Both the position numbers and the translations under genes were made by a program. The notes under the pieces were generated by a model that was not told where the DNA came from, did not search any database, and worked only from the letters and a program-made list of their open reading frames with translations. Positions 8,820 to 17,055 of a DNA stretch of 35,066 nt are shown here, one piece after another (position 1 is the stretch's first letter; each line of letters opens with the position of its first letter). Origin of the DNA: Acidimicrobiaceae bacterium UBA7830 (GTDB taxonomy: Bacteria > Actinomycetota > Acidimicrobiia > Acidimicrobiales > Ilumatobacteraceae); assembly GCA_002501485.1 (NCBI GenBank), contig DLTS01000042.1:1-35066 (forward strand), written 5' to 3'.

Positions 8820-9378
8820 GCACGACAACCCGCTCATCATCGTGGTGTCGGGCCCTGGCGGAGTTGGAAAAGGCACGATCGTAAATCGACTTGTGGCGTG
8901 CGACTCGCAACTGTGGTTGAGTCGTTCGTGGACTACTCGAGATCGGCGCGATGGAGAATCACCAGATGCGTATGTGTTCTGTTCAGCAGAGGAGTTTGAA
9001 GAACGGATCCAATCGAACGGGTTTCTCGAGTGGACCGAATTTCTCGGCAACTATTACGGCACTCCCGCACCTGACAATTCAGCAATCGAGGGCCGAGACG
9101 TTGTCCTCGAAATTGAACTTGATGGTGCCCGACAGGTCAAACAGCAGTATCCCGAAGCTATTTTGATCTTCCTACTTCCACCGTCACGTGAGGAACAGGA
9201 GCGGCGTTTACGTGGGCGTGGTGATGCAAATGACAAAATCTTTGCCCGCCTAAGGAAAGCTGAAGCTGAAGAGCCGGTGGGCCGGGCGATTGCTGACCAT
9301 GTGCTGACAAATGATGATCTCGGACAGACGGTTGACGACATGCTCGCAGTGATCGTTAACGAACGCTCACGCCGATAA
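8812..9378 (+). CDS. gmk: Guanylate kinase
   Basis: Gmk phosphorylates GMP to GDP. The start at GTG 8812 gives 188 residues, near the family norm, and has GAGG six bases upstream inside the end of mihF; an upstream ATG at 8746 would add residues that only mirror mihF. The P-loop VSGPGGVGKGTIVNRL is near residues 12-27, followed by the GMP-binding region SRSWTTRDRRDGE and FLEWTEFLGNYYGTP. The lid region has LPPSREEQERRLRGRG. The P-loop reads GPGG where many homologues have GPSG. The 8-base overlap with mihF suggests co-translation. Confidence 0.94.
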   Translation: MSEHDNPLIIVVSGPGGVGKGTIVNRLVACDSQLWLSRSWTTRDRRDGESPDAYVFCSAEEFEERIQSNGFLEWTEFLGNYYGTPAPDNSAIEGRDVVLEIELDGARQVKQQYPEAILIFLLPPSREEQERRLRGRGDANDKIFARLRKAEAEEPVGRAIADHVLTNDDLGQTVDDMLAVIVNERSRR

Positions 9379-9384
9379 CCCCGA

Positions 9385-9390
9385 TACACT
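9385..9390 (+). promoter_or_regulatory. -10 element of rpoZ, leaderless type
   Basis: TACACT followed by seven bases and then GTG at 9398. The 19-base gap after gmk contains no Shine-Dalgarno sequence, so an internal leaderless promoter is likely. Confidence 0.5.
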
Positions 9391-9397
9391 CTTCAGC

Positions 9398-9712
9398 GTG
9401 TCACAGTCGAATGAAACCATGGTGAATCCGCCGATTGAGGGGCTTCTCGATCGCGTCGACTCAAAGTTTGGCCTTGTTACCCTCGCAGCTCGTCGTGCGC
9501 GAGATATCAACTCATACTTCAATCAATTGGGTGGTGGTCTTGGGCACATGATTCCGCCCCAAGTCTCTTCAACTGCCCGCAAGCCGTTGAGCGTCGCATT
9601 TGAAGAAATCACGGCTGACAAGATTCTTTGGGGTGAACCAGTCGAAGAGGTCGAAGAAATCGACCTTCCGGTTGGCGAAGGCTTCGATGCCGACGTCGAA
9701 GCAGATGCCTGA
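9398..9712 (+). CDS. rpoZ: RNA polymerase omega subunit
   Basis: Omega helps fold and assemble the beta' subunit of RNA polymerase. The 104-residue protein has the conserved core PPIEGLLDRVDSKFGLVTLA and ARRARDINSYFNQ near residues 11-43, and RKPLSVAFEEITADKI near 60-75. The tail is acidic (EEVEEIDLPVGEGFDADVEADA). Position between gmk and coaBC is the usual actinobacterial order. The GTG start fits the leaderless-type -10 element seven bases upstream; ATG at 9419 is the alternative and would remove seven residues. Confidence 0.93.
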   Translation: MSQSNETMVNPPIEGLLDRVDSKFGLVTLAARRARDINSYFNQLGGGLGHMIPPQVSSTARKPLSVAFEEITADKILWGEPVEEVEEIDLPVGEGFDADVEADA

Positions 9713-9722
9713 GTGAGACGCC

Positions 9723-10946
9723 ATGCTCGAGGGCAAGCGAATCGTTCTCGGCGTGAGTGGTGGCATTGCTGCCTACAAAGCCATTGAGGTATGCCGCCGC
9801 CTCGTTGACGCGGGGGCCCATGTTTCTCCAGTGATGACATCTGGTGCTCAGCATTTTGTTGGGTCAACCACCTTCAGCGCACTTGCATCAGAACCTGTTC
9901 GAACCTCGCTATGGGAAGGTTCAGACCCAATTCCTCATACGACGCTCGGCCAAGGTGCTGACTTGGTGCTCGTAGCGCCCGCAACCGCACGAGTGCTCGC
10001 TGCGTATGCGCACGGCCTATCGACTGATCTTCTCACAAATATCTTGATCGCAACTCGAGCCCCGGTGGTGGTGTGCCCAGCAATGCACACGGAAATGTGG
10101 GAACACCCTGCGGTAGAGGCCAATATCGAGCTCTTGCGCTCTCGCGGCGTGCACATCGTTGAGCCTGAGGCGGGACGCCTCGCCGGTGGCGACATTGGCA
10201 AAGGTCGTCTCGCAGATCCTGCGGACGTCGTGGCGGCAGCCGAGCGGGCGCTTGCCGATCGCGACTTGGAGGGTCTTCACGTGGTGGTGACCGCCGGTGG
10301 TACCCGTGAGCCAATCGACGCAGTTCGGGTGATTGCAAACCGTTCATCAGGCAAGCAGGGCCATGCGATCTCTGAAGAGTGTGTGCGTCGGGGCGCCAAC
10401 GTCACCGTGGTCACTACAACCGAACTTCCGACATCGCCGGCAGTCGAACGTATTCAGGTTGAGACCGCCTCCGAGATGCAAACAGCACTTAACAATGTTG
10501 TTCCAAGGGCTGACATTGTCATCATGGCCGCAGCAGTGGCTGACTTCCGGCCGAGGGATTCCGTCGACGGTAAGATCAAAAAGGCGGGCGGTGTCCCCGA
10601 GGTTATTCTCGAGCCGACGCCAGATCTGCTTGAGGCGATTGGGCGAAACCGTCACCCTCGTCAAACGATCGTTGGTTTCGCGGCTGAAACCTGTGACGTC
10701 GTCACAAATGCTCGCTCAAAACTCGAGCGCAAGTGCCTCGACTTGGTCGTCGCAAACGATGTCAGCGCCGAAGGGGTGGGGTTCGCTCACGGAACAAATG
10801 CTGTCACTCTGGTTGCGGCCGTCGGAGAGCGAGATCTGACATTGCGTTCAAAGGCTGAGATTGCCGTCGGTGTTGTCGACGAAATCGTTAGGATACGATC
10901 GTCGATGCGCTCGCTAGATGCCGGTCGCGTCAGCCCCACCAACTGA
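9723..10946 (+). CDS. coaBC: Bifunctional phosphopantothenoylcysteine decarboxylase / phosphopantothenate-cysteine ligase
   Basis: CoaBC joins cysteine to 4'-phosphopantothenate (CoaB) and decarboxylates the product (CoaC) in coenzyme A synthesis. The 407-residue protein has an N-terminal flavoprotein domain (VLGVSGGIAAYKAIE at residues 8-22, LVLVAPATARVLAAYAHG near 80) and a C-terminal synthetase domain (VVVTAGGTREPIDAVRVI near 186-203, AAAVADFRP near 274, KLERKCLDLVVAND near 335). The CoaC active-site motif is PAMHTEMW, with histidine where E. coli has asparagine in PAMN; the mycobacterial enzyme has the same form, so this is a lineage feature. ATG lies ten bases after rpoZ. Confidence 0.95.
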   Translation: MLEGKRIVLGVSGGIAAYKAIEVCRRLVDAGAHVSPVMTSGAQHFVGSTTFSALASEPVRTSLWEGSDPIPHTTLGQGADLVLVAPATARVLAAYAHGLSTDLLTNILIATRAPVVVCPAMHTEMWEHPAVEANIELLRSRGVHIVEPEAGRLAGGDIGKGRLADPADVVAAAERALADRDLEGLHVVVTAGGTREPIDAVRVIANRSSGKQGHAISEECVRRGANVTVVTTTELPTSPAVERIQVETASEMQTALNNVVPRADIVIMAAAVADFRPRDSVDGKIKKAGGVPEVILEPTPDLLEAIGRNRHPRQTIVGFAAETCDVVTNARSKLERKCLDLVVANDVSAEGVGFAHGTNAVTLVAAVGERDLTLRSKAEIAVGVVDEIVRIRSSMRSLDAGRVSPTN

Positions 10947-10980
10947 ATTCGCAGCGCCTTTGCTCGAGGGTGACGTGAGA

Positions 10981-11008
10981 TTCGATACGGTTCTTATTCG
11001 GATATAAA
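10981..11008 (+). promoter_or_regulatory. Candidate metK promoter
   Basis: TTCGAT (10981-10986) and TATAAA (11003-11008) are 16 bases apart in the 93-base gap before metK. Unlike several neighbours, metK also has a strong Shine-Dalgarno sequence GGAGGAG at 11028-11034, five bases before its GTG. I see no SAM riboswitch; the gap is too short for one. Confidence 0.35.
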
Positions 11009-11039
11009 AACCACTGAAATTGCGAACGGAGGAGTCGAC

Positions 11040-12227
11040 GTGGCCCGTTGGACATTTACATCAGAAAGTGTGACCGAGGGACATCCCGACAAAGTTGCAG
11101 ACCAAGTCAGCGACTCAATTCTTGACGCAATTCTTGAAGTCGATCCAGCGGGTCGCGTGGCATGCGAGACGATGGTGACTACTGGGTTGTGTGTGGTTGC
11201 AGGAGAGATGACTACCTCGGAGTATGTCGAGATACCGAAGATTGTTCGCAAGACGATCACTGATATTGGCTATGACGATGCAAATGCAGGTTTTGATGGC
11301 AACACCTGTGGCGTCATTGTCTCGATCGATGAACAGAGCGCCGATATTGCTCAGGGTGTCGATGCGTCGGAAGAAGTGCGGTCATCCGGGCCTTCCGACG
11401 ATGACCTTGATCTGCAGGGCGCGGGCGACCAAGGCATGATGTTTGGCTTCGCCTGTGACGAGACTCCCGAACTAATGCCGCTTCCAATCTGGATTGCGCA
11501 TCGCATGGCAGAACGGCTTGCTGAAGTTCGTCATAAAGGACAGGTTCCGTACCTGCGCCCCGACGGGAAAACCCAGGTCACCTTCGAATACGAAGATGGT
11601 CGCCCGATCGGTCTCAGGAACGTCGTGATCTCCACTCAACATCAAGATGGTATTGATCGCGACACTGTCATTCGTCCTGATCTGATTGAACAAGTGATTA
11701 ACCCAGTGGTTCCCGAGCAATTTGCCGGCGACAATTACGACATTTTCATCAACCCGACGGGCCGGTTTGTCATTGGTGGTCCACAGGGCGACTGCGGGCT
11801 GACGGGCCGGAAGATTATTGTCGACACGTATGGAGGCATGGGTCGCCATGGTGGCGGGGCCTTCAGCGGTAAGGACCCATCAAAAGTCGACCGGTCTGCG
11901 GCCTATGCAGCACGCTGGGTTGCAAAACATGTCGTGGCCTCTGGTGCAGCCAGCCGGTGTGAGTTGCAGGTTGCGTACGCAATTGGTGTCGCACACCCAA
12001 TGAGCATCCTTGTTGACACGTTCGGTACAGAGCAGGTTGATCCAGATGCCATCGTCGCTGCAGTTCGAGAGGTGTTTGACCTTCGCCCAAGAGCAATTGT
12101 GCGTGACCTTGATCTTTTACGGCCCGGCTATCAACGAACCGCGGCATACGGCCACTTTGGGCGTGAGGGTTTCTCATGGGAGACGCTGTCGCGACTCGAT
12201 GAATTCAAGTCTGCCGTTGGCGTGTGA
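11040..12227 (+). CDS. metK: S-adenosylmethionine synthetase
   Basis: MetK makes S-adenosylmethionine from methionine and ATP. The 395-residue length is normal. Signature motifs are SVTEGHPDKVADQVSDSILD (residues 8-27), GAGDQGMMFGFACDET (about 127-142) and GRHGGGAFSGKDPSKVDRS (about 267-285). The GTG start has GGAGGAG five bases upstream and gives the usual N-terminus WTFTSESVTEGHPDK. It follows coaBC in the common actinobacterial order, and priA starts immediately after its stop, so the two are probably co-translated. Confidence 0.97.
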   Translation: MARWTFTSESVTEGHPDKVADQVSDSILDAILEVDPAGRVACETMVTTGLCVVAGEMTTSEYVEIPKIVRKTITDIGYDDANAGFDGNTCGVIVSIDEQSADIAQGVDASEEVRSSGPSDDDLDLQGAGDQGMMFGFACDETPELMPLPIWIAHRMAERLAEVRHKGQVPYLRPDGKTQVTFEYEDGRPIGLRNVVISTQHQDGIDRDTVIRPDLIEQVINPVVPEQFAGDNYDIFINPTGRFVIGGPQGDCGLTGRKIIVDTYGGMGRHGGGAFSGKDPSKVDRSAAYAARWVAKHVVASGAASRCELQVAYAIGVAHPMSILVDTFGTEQVDPDAIVAAVREVFDLRPRAIVRDLDLLRPGYQRTAAYGHFGREGFSWETLSRLDEFKSAVGV

Positions 12228-13964
12228 GTGACTGCTCGCCCGAACATCGCACGCGTGCTATGCGATCGTTCAGGGCCTGACCGCGCATTCGACTACCGAA
12301 TACCCGTCGAGCTTGCGGCCGAGATCATGATCGGATCGATCGTCCGAATTGATCTTCACGGACGAAGAATCGGTGGCTGGGTCAAAGAGTTTGACCCAAG
12401 TGACGCGTCACCAGCTGACGAACTTCTTCCTCTGCGGCGCATTTCTGGTGTCGGACCCGACGAATCGGTAATCGAACTTGCGGAATGGTCAGCTCAGCGG
12501 TGGGCGGGGAGACGATCACAATTTTTTCGAGCGGCTTCACCACCCCGGGTGGTGCGATCTATCGGTACTGCAACGTACTCAACGTTGGCGCCAGAGCCAC
12601 GGTCACCTGCAACGACTCGGTTGCTCGCGAACAACGGCGGAGTCTTGCGCCTTCCACCCACTTCTGATGTGCTTCCGTCGCTGTGGAGTTGTGTTGAACT
12701 AGGCCAAGTGCTTGTGGTCGTTCCTGGAGTTGACGACGCCACCATCTTGAAATCCCGAGTAACGAGGGCTGGAGTAACGACTGCGTTGCTTCCGAACGAG
12801 TGGTCACGAGCTGCGGCCGGAGTGGACGTTGTCATCGGAACGCGAACTGCCGTCTTTGCAAGATTGCCCAGTCTGAGTTCGATCATGGTGATCGACGAGC
12901 ATGACGAGCGCCTCCAATCGGAAGCCTCTCCAACATGGCACGCTCGTGAGGTCGCCGCAGAGCGGGCACGTCGCAGCGACATACCTCTGATCTTGGTATC
13001 GGCCACGCCAACACCGGAAGCGCTGCATGAACGAGCGCTCGAGGCGCCATCACAGGAGCGAGAAATCGCTGGCTGGCCAGAGATCGTGGCTGCTGATCTT
13101 TCAAATAAGGAATCTGCTCCCGGTGGCCGGCTCTCATCAGCGGTGATTGAAGAACTTCGCGATCACTCTCGTCGTGTGCTGTGCGTGGTTAACCGCAAAG
13201 GCACGTCCAAACTGTTGGCGTGCCGATCGTGCCGCGAACTAGTGACCTGTGAGCGCTGTGAATCGGTGATGTCTCAACCGGTTGATGGCCTGTTGTCGTG
13301 TGCGAAATGTGGATCCGAGAGACCGATGACGTGCCTCAATTGCCATGGCATGTCCTTCTCAAATCTTCGTCCTGGCACCGCTCGACTCGTGAAAGAGCTG
13401 GCAGCCGCAGCAGGTCGTCCTGCGAGGGTTGTTGATGCTGATACCGAGCCCGACTGGTCGAGAGGCCCAGCGGTTGAAGTGCTTGTTGGCACCGAAGCGG
13501 TATTGCATCGGGTTACGCATGCCGACACTGTCGTCATACTGGATATCGATAGCGAGGTGTTGGCACCCCGCTTTCGTGCCGGCGAGCAGACATTGAGCTT
13601 GCTTACTCGGGCAGCCCGTCTCGTCGGACGAAGGGCCGACGGCGGTCGACTCGTCTTGCAGACGAGACAGATTGGTCACCCGTTACTTGCAGCAATGTCT
13701 CGGGTTGCGCCTGGGGATGCCTCCGAAATAGAGCGTGACCAACGAGAACAGCTAGGGCTTCCACCGTACGGGGCGATTGCTGTCATCGAGGGGACGGGAG
13801 CAGCAGACTTCGTGCAGTCGTTACCAGACTCGGTTCGAGTCGGTGGCGCAGGTGATCGTTGGCAGGTGCGAGCGACTGACCCTGACGTCCTTGGCAGGAC
13901 ACTTGCACTAGGTCAACGGCCGGCGAGGGGACGGCTTCGAGTTGCAGTTAATCCGGGCCGTTAG
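12228..13964 (+). CDS. priA: PriA-like primosomal protein N', helicase motifs degenerate
   Basis: PriA recognises stalled forks and restarts replication. This 578-residue protein is shorter than the roughly 730-residue E. coli enzyme. It keeps the N-terminal DNA-binding domain (VLCDRSGPDRAFDYRIP, residues 10-26) and a zinc-binding region with four CxxC-type pairs (CRSCRELVTCERC, then CAKC and CLNC, about 325-372). No GxxGxGKT Walker A is present where VVVPGVDDATIL stands, and the Walker B box reads DEHDE rather than DEEH. Loss of Walker A is known in actinobacterial PriA, so it probably acts without ATP-driven unwinding. GTG follows the metK stop directly. The 3' end overlaps the convergent methyltransferase by four bases. 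Confidence 0.88.
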   Translation: MTARPNIARVLCDRSGPDRAFDYRIPVELAAEIMIGSIVRIDLHGRRIGGWVKEFDPSDASPADELLPLRRISGVGPDESVIELAEWSAQRWAGRRSQFFRAASPPRVVRSIGTATYSTLAPEPRSPATTRLLANNGGVLRLPPTSDVLPSLWSCVELGQVLVVVPGVDDATILKSRVTRAGVTTALLPNEWSRAAAGVDVVIGTRTAVFARLPSLSSIMVIDEHDERLQSEASPTWHAREVAAERARRSDIPLILVSATPTPEALHERALEAPSQEREIAGWPEIVAADLSNKESAPGGRLSSAVIEELRDHSRRVLCVVNRKGTSKLLACRSCRELVTCERCESVMSQPVDGLLSCAKCGSERPMTCLNCHGMSFSNLRPGTARLVKELAAAAGRPARVVDADTEPDWSRGPAVEVLVGTEAVLHRVTHADTVVILDIDSEVLAPRFRAGEQTLSLLTRAARLVGRRADGGRLVLQTRQIGHPLLAAMSRVAPGDASEIERDQREQLGLPPYGAIAVIEGTGAADFVQSLPDSVRVGGAGDRWQVRATDPDVLGRTLALGQRPARGRLRVAVNPGR

Positions 13965-14653
13965 TCACTGACATCACCTCGTGGGTGTGCAACTTCGAGA
14001 AGTCGAAAACCACTGCGCGACCCCAAGCGATTTACCCGCCACCCGGCGCTCTCCAGCCAACGATGCAACGAATCTGCTCCGAGGTGACGGTTGACCACGA
14101 AGAGTGCAGTGCCGCTTTTGGAGAGCCTCCCGAGCCAGCCACTCAACAGCCCGTGAAGAGCGTCTTTTCCAATACGAATTGGTGGATTTGACCAGATGAG
14201 GTCAACGGTCAATTCGCCGGGCACCTCGTCGGGATGCAAGGTGGTCACCTCCAACGAGAGGCGTTTCGCGTTGGAGGTTGTTAACTCGCGCGCCCGACTG
14301 TTTGGGTCAATTGCGTACACCGTTGCCTGTGGCGATCTCTGAGCCAAAGTGAGCGCAATTGGGCCCGCCCCGCAGCCGATATCAACGAAGGTGCCGCGCG
14401 AAGGTGGTGGCGGTGCCTGCTGAAGCAACAACGCAGTGCCGCGATCGAGGTGTCCGTGACTAAACACACCTGTGTCGGTCTGAAACGAAAACGCAATGTC
14501 GTTGAGAACAACCTCGACTGTGCGAGGGTGTGTGGCCGCATCGGGAGCTTCATCAAAGTAGTGAGGAGCGATGACAGGTAGCCTGCCACGTATGGCACAT
14601 GAGATTCGTACCTTTGGTGATCCGGTGTTGAAATCGGAGGCTGCCCCGATCAC
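13961..14653 (-). CDS. RsmC-type class I methyltransferase
   Basis: The conserved part (about 200 residues, from HYFDEAP) is a SAM-dependent small-domain methyltransferase of the RsmC/RlmG type, which makes N2-methylguanine in rRNA. It has TDTGVFSHGHLDRGTALLL, the SAM-binding motif FVDIGCGAGPIAL, and the catalytic-loop signature WSNPPIRIG. The first canonical start in frame is GTG at 14653, giving 230 residues, but this overlaps the divergent def gene by 62 bases and adds residues that do not resemble the family. The family N-terminus is close to an ATC codon at 14572-14570, so a non-canonical ATC start (203 residues) is possible. Substrate is not shown by sequence. Confidence 0.8.
   Translation of the reverse strand: MIGAASDFNTGSPKVRISCAIRGRLPVIAPHYFDEAPDAATHPRTVEVVLNDIAFSFQTDTGVFSHGHLDRGTALLLQQAPPPPSRGTFVDIGCGAGPIALTLAQRSPQATVYAIDPNSRARELTTSNAKRLSLEVTTLHPDEVPGELTVDLIWSNPPIRIGKDALHGLLSGWLGRLSKSGTALFVVNRHLGADSLHRWLESAGWRVNRLGSRSGFRLLEVAHPRGDVSD
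14579..14584 (+). promoter_or_regulatory. -10 element of def, leaderless type
   Basis: TAGCCT is followed by seven bases and ATG at 14592. The same hexamer with the same spacing precedes hisG. Confidence 0.5.
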
Positions 14654-15119
14654 CGATATCGATGGTCGTCTCGTCCGGTTGGTCGATGAGATGTTCGACA
14701 CATTGGAGACGAGCAACGGAGGAATTGCGCTTGCCGCTCCGCAAATTGGCATCCAGAAACAAATCTTTGTCTGGGATCTCGACGACGGCCGCGAAGTGAT
14801 CTTTAACCCGGTCATCGCCGAATCAGATGGTGAGTGGGTGTACGACGAGGGGTGTCTGTCGATTCCGGGCCTCTACGTTGAGATGATCCGACCACGCCGC
14901 GTGTTATTGCGCGGCATTGACCTCGATGGCAACGAGGTTGAGCGAGAGGCTGACGATCTCGAAGCGAGGATGTATCAACATGAACTCGATCACCTTCATG
15001 GCGTGCTGATGTTCGACCGTATGACCCCCGAGCAGCGAAGTGAGGCGCTTGCCGAATACAGGCGGCTAAGCGTCCCTGAACCTGAACGCCGCGGGTTTCG
15101 TCGTCTGCCACTGCGGTGA
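14592..15119 (+). CDS. def: Peptide deformylase
   Basis: Def removes the formyl group from nascent proteins and is a metalloenzyme. From ATG 14592 the protein has 175 residues. Motif II EGCLS is at residues 86-90 and motif III QHELDH at 129-134, supplying the Cys and two His metal ligands and catalytic Glu. Motif I reads GGIALAAPQ (43-51), with alanine in place of the second glycine of the usual GxGLAAxQ. I chose this ATG because the protein then begins MAHEIRTFGDPVLK as in the family, and a -10 element lies seven bases upstream. ATG at 14571, with GAGGAG only two bases before it, is the alternative and adds seven residues. def-fmt-rsmB is a common operon; the stop overlaps fmt in GTGA. Confidence 0.93.
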   Translation: MAHEIRTFGDPVLKSEAAPITDIDGRLVRLVDEMFDTLETSNGGIALAAPQIGIQKQIFVWDLDDGREVIFNPVIAESDGEWVYDEGCLSIPGLYVEMIRPRRVLLRGIDLDGNEVEREADDLEARMYQHELDHLHGVLMFDRMTPEQRSEALAEYRRLSVPEPERRGFRRLPLR

Positions 15120-15931
15120 GGAACGCTCCACCGCTTGTCTTTCTCGGCAGTCCGCAGGTATCTGCGGATGTGCTTTCCGCTCTTGTCGCTGCCGGTCACG
15201 ACATCAAGTTGGTCATCACCGGGCCAGATCGGCGCCGAGGTCGCGGTGGCGCAACTTCGCCAACACCTGTTGGTGCACGAGCCCAAGAACTTGGTCTTCC
15301 TGTCAACCACGTTGCCGCTGACGCAGCATCATGTGGTGCTGAGCTGGGCGTCGTCGTTGCGTACGGCGAAATCATCCGACCGTCAGTGCTCGAACAGATT
15401 CCGATGGTCAACATTCATTTCTCGTTGTTGCCACGGTGGCGCGGTGCGGCGCCGGTGGAGCGGACAATTCTCGCTGGCGATGTTGAGACTGGTGTCTGTG
15501 TGATGGAGGTCGTTGAGGCTTTAGATGCAGGGGGTGTGTACGCGTCGTCAGCGTTGCCAGTGAGTTCAGAAATTGATGCCGCAACCTTGACAGCCGAACT
15601 CGGAGTGGTCGGAACTGAACTGCTGTTGAAGTGTCTCGAAGATGGCCTAGGTGACCCTGCTCCACAGGTTGGTGAGGTCACCTATGCGTCAAAAATCACC
15701 AGCGATGACCGCCATATCGACTGGTCAGAACGCAACGATGAGATTCTGCGGCGCGTTCGTATTGGGGGAGCATGGACGACATGGCGTGGCGAGCGCTTCA
15801 GAATCATCCAGGCGATCGAATTTGACGGGCGGATTGTGCCGACCGTCGTGCAGCCGGCCGGAAAACCGCAGATGGCGTTCGATGATTGGGTGCGCGGGGC
15901 TCGGCCCGACAGTGGTGAGTGGTTCGAGTGA
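15116..15931 (+). CDS. fmt: Methionyl-tRNA formyltransferase, short
   Basis: Fmt formylates Met-tRNA for translation initiation. The N-terminal catalytic domain has VFLGSPQVSADVL near residue 8, the formyl-folate site VNIHFSLLPRWRGAAPVERT near 100-119 (Asn, His and the SLLPRWRGAAP loop), and ALDAGGVYASSALPV near 138. At 271 residues it is shorter than the usual 305-315; the missing length lies mainly in the C-terminal tRNA-binding OB fold, which is reduced to about 70 residues (KITSDDRHIDWSERNDEILRR onward), with some loss in the first half. It overlaps def and rsmB by four bases each. The pairing with def supports the function. Confidence 0.9.
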   Translation: MRNAPPLVFLGSPQVSADVLSALVAAGHDIKLVITGPDRRRGRGGATSPTPVGARAQELGLPVNHVAADAASCGAELGVVVAYGEIIRPSVLEQIPMVNIHFSLLPRWRGAAPVERTILAGDVETGVCVMEVVEALDAGGVYASSALPVSSEIDAATLTAELGVVGTELLLKCLEDGLGDPAPQVGEVTYASKITSDDRHIDWSERNDEILRRVRIGGAWTTWRGERFRIIQAIEFDGRIVPTVVQPAGKPQMAFDDWVRGARPDSGEWFE

Positions 15932-17055
15932 CCGACGATCCTCGGCGCCTTGCCCTCACGTTGCTGAGGCGAATCGAAGAAGAGGGAGCGTTTGCGAATC
16001 TTGTCGTCCCTTCGATGCTCGATCGCAGTTCGCTGTCGCGCAGCGATCGGGCTATGGTGACCGACCTCGTCTATGGCACAACTCGACTTCGTCGTGCCTG
16101 CGATGCGCTCGTCGATCGTCACATTACTTCACCTCCTGATGCCGCAACCCGGCGAATTCTTCGGCTTGGCGCTTATCAATGGGGGTGGGGTGGCGTGCCC
16201 GCCCACGCAGCCGTTCACGAGACCGTCGCTCTTGCGCCTCGGCGGGTGCGGGGCTTCGTAAATGCAGTTCTTAGGCGCACAGTTGAAGGTGCTCCACCGT
16301 CTGACATCATGTGGCCCTCTGCTGCGTCGCAGTTGAGCGTTCCCGATTGGATTTTTGACCTTTACGTAGCCGAGGTTGGCCGAGATCAAGCTGTGGCGTC
16401 GCTAGAACGAATGAACGTGCCGCCTGCACCGGTGGTGAGAGATGATGGTTATGTGCAAGATCAGGCGTCGACGTGGGTGGCAGATGCTGTCGATGCGCGA
16501 CCGGGGGAGCGGATCCTCGATATGTGTGCCGCGCCTGGGGGAAAGGCAACCGCTCTAGCGGCGAAAGGCGCAACTGTTGTCGCAGCAGACCTGCGGCCGC
16601 AAAGGGCTGGCTTGATCGCCGATAACGCCCAACGTCTCGGGTGCGACAGCGGCCAACTCTCGGTGGTCGCCGCCGATGGGAATTCTCCTCCCTTTACGTC
16701 TGGTCAGTTTGACGCGGTGTTACTTGATGCTCCCTGCTCCGGGCTCGGGGCGCTCCGACGCCGACCTGACTCGCGTTGGCGCGTGCAACCCTCTGACATC
16801 ACGGTGTTGGGTGCGCTGCAGCAATCGCTGATCGACGCAGCAACAGCGTTAGTGAAGCCCGGTGGTCGATTCATCTACAGCGTGTGCACGATCAATGGAA
16901 GTGAATCGATCGACCATCACGTCCCGGAAGGTTGGGAAGTTGATCGATCGCAACCTCCAGGTGAATGGCAACCGTTCGGGTCGGGCTGGAGAGTCCTTCC
17001 TCATGAGGCAGATACAGACGGCATGGTGTTGATGAGGTACCGTCGAACAACATGA
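15928..17055 (+). CDS. rsmB: 16S rRNA m5C967 methyltransferase (RsmB/Sun family)
   Basis: RsmB methylates a cytosine in 16S rRNA using SAM. The 375-residue protein has an N-terminal NusB-like RNA-binding domain (RRLALTLLRRIEEEGAFAN near residue 5, GFVNAVLRRT near 108) and a C-terminal methyltransferase domain. This carries the SAM motif ILDMCAAPGGKATAL near 195, motif IV DAPCSGLGALRRRPDSRW near 270, and motif VI YSVCTIN with the catalytic cysteine near 315. Family members average about 430 residues, so this one is compact. I chose GTG 15928 because it overlaps the fmt stop as GTGA; GTG 15919 would add three residues. The stop overlaps moaB in ATGA. Confidence 0.92.
   Translation: MTDDPRRLALTLLRRIEEEGAFANLVVPSMLDRSSLSRSDRAMVTDLVYGTTRLRRACDALVDRHITSPPDAATRRILRLGAYQWGWGGVPAHAAVHETVALAPRRVRGFVNAVLRRTVEGAPPSDIMWPSAASQLSVPDWIFDLYVAEVGRDQAVASLERMNVPPAPVVRDDGYVQDQASTWVADAVDARPGERILDMCAAPGGKATALAAKGATVVAADLRPQRAGLIADNAQRLGCDSGQLSVVAADGNSPPFTSGQFDAVLLDAPCSGLGALRRRPDSRWRVQPSDITVLGALQQSLIDAATALVKPGGRFIYSVCTINGSESIDHHVPEGWEVDRSQPPGEWQPFGSGWRVLPHEADTDGMVLMRYRRTT

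Noticed and set aside
9723..10946. CoaBC with His instead of Asn in the PAMN motif as an inactivating change
   Set aside because: PAMHTEMW is the form found in mycobacterial CoaBC, so it is normal for Actinobacteria.
10947..11039. SAM riboswitch before metK
   Set aside because: The gap is 93 bases and shows no SAM-riboswitch core; a promoter and a strong Shine-Dalgarno sequence account for it.
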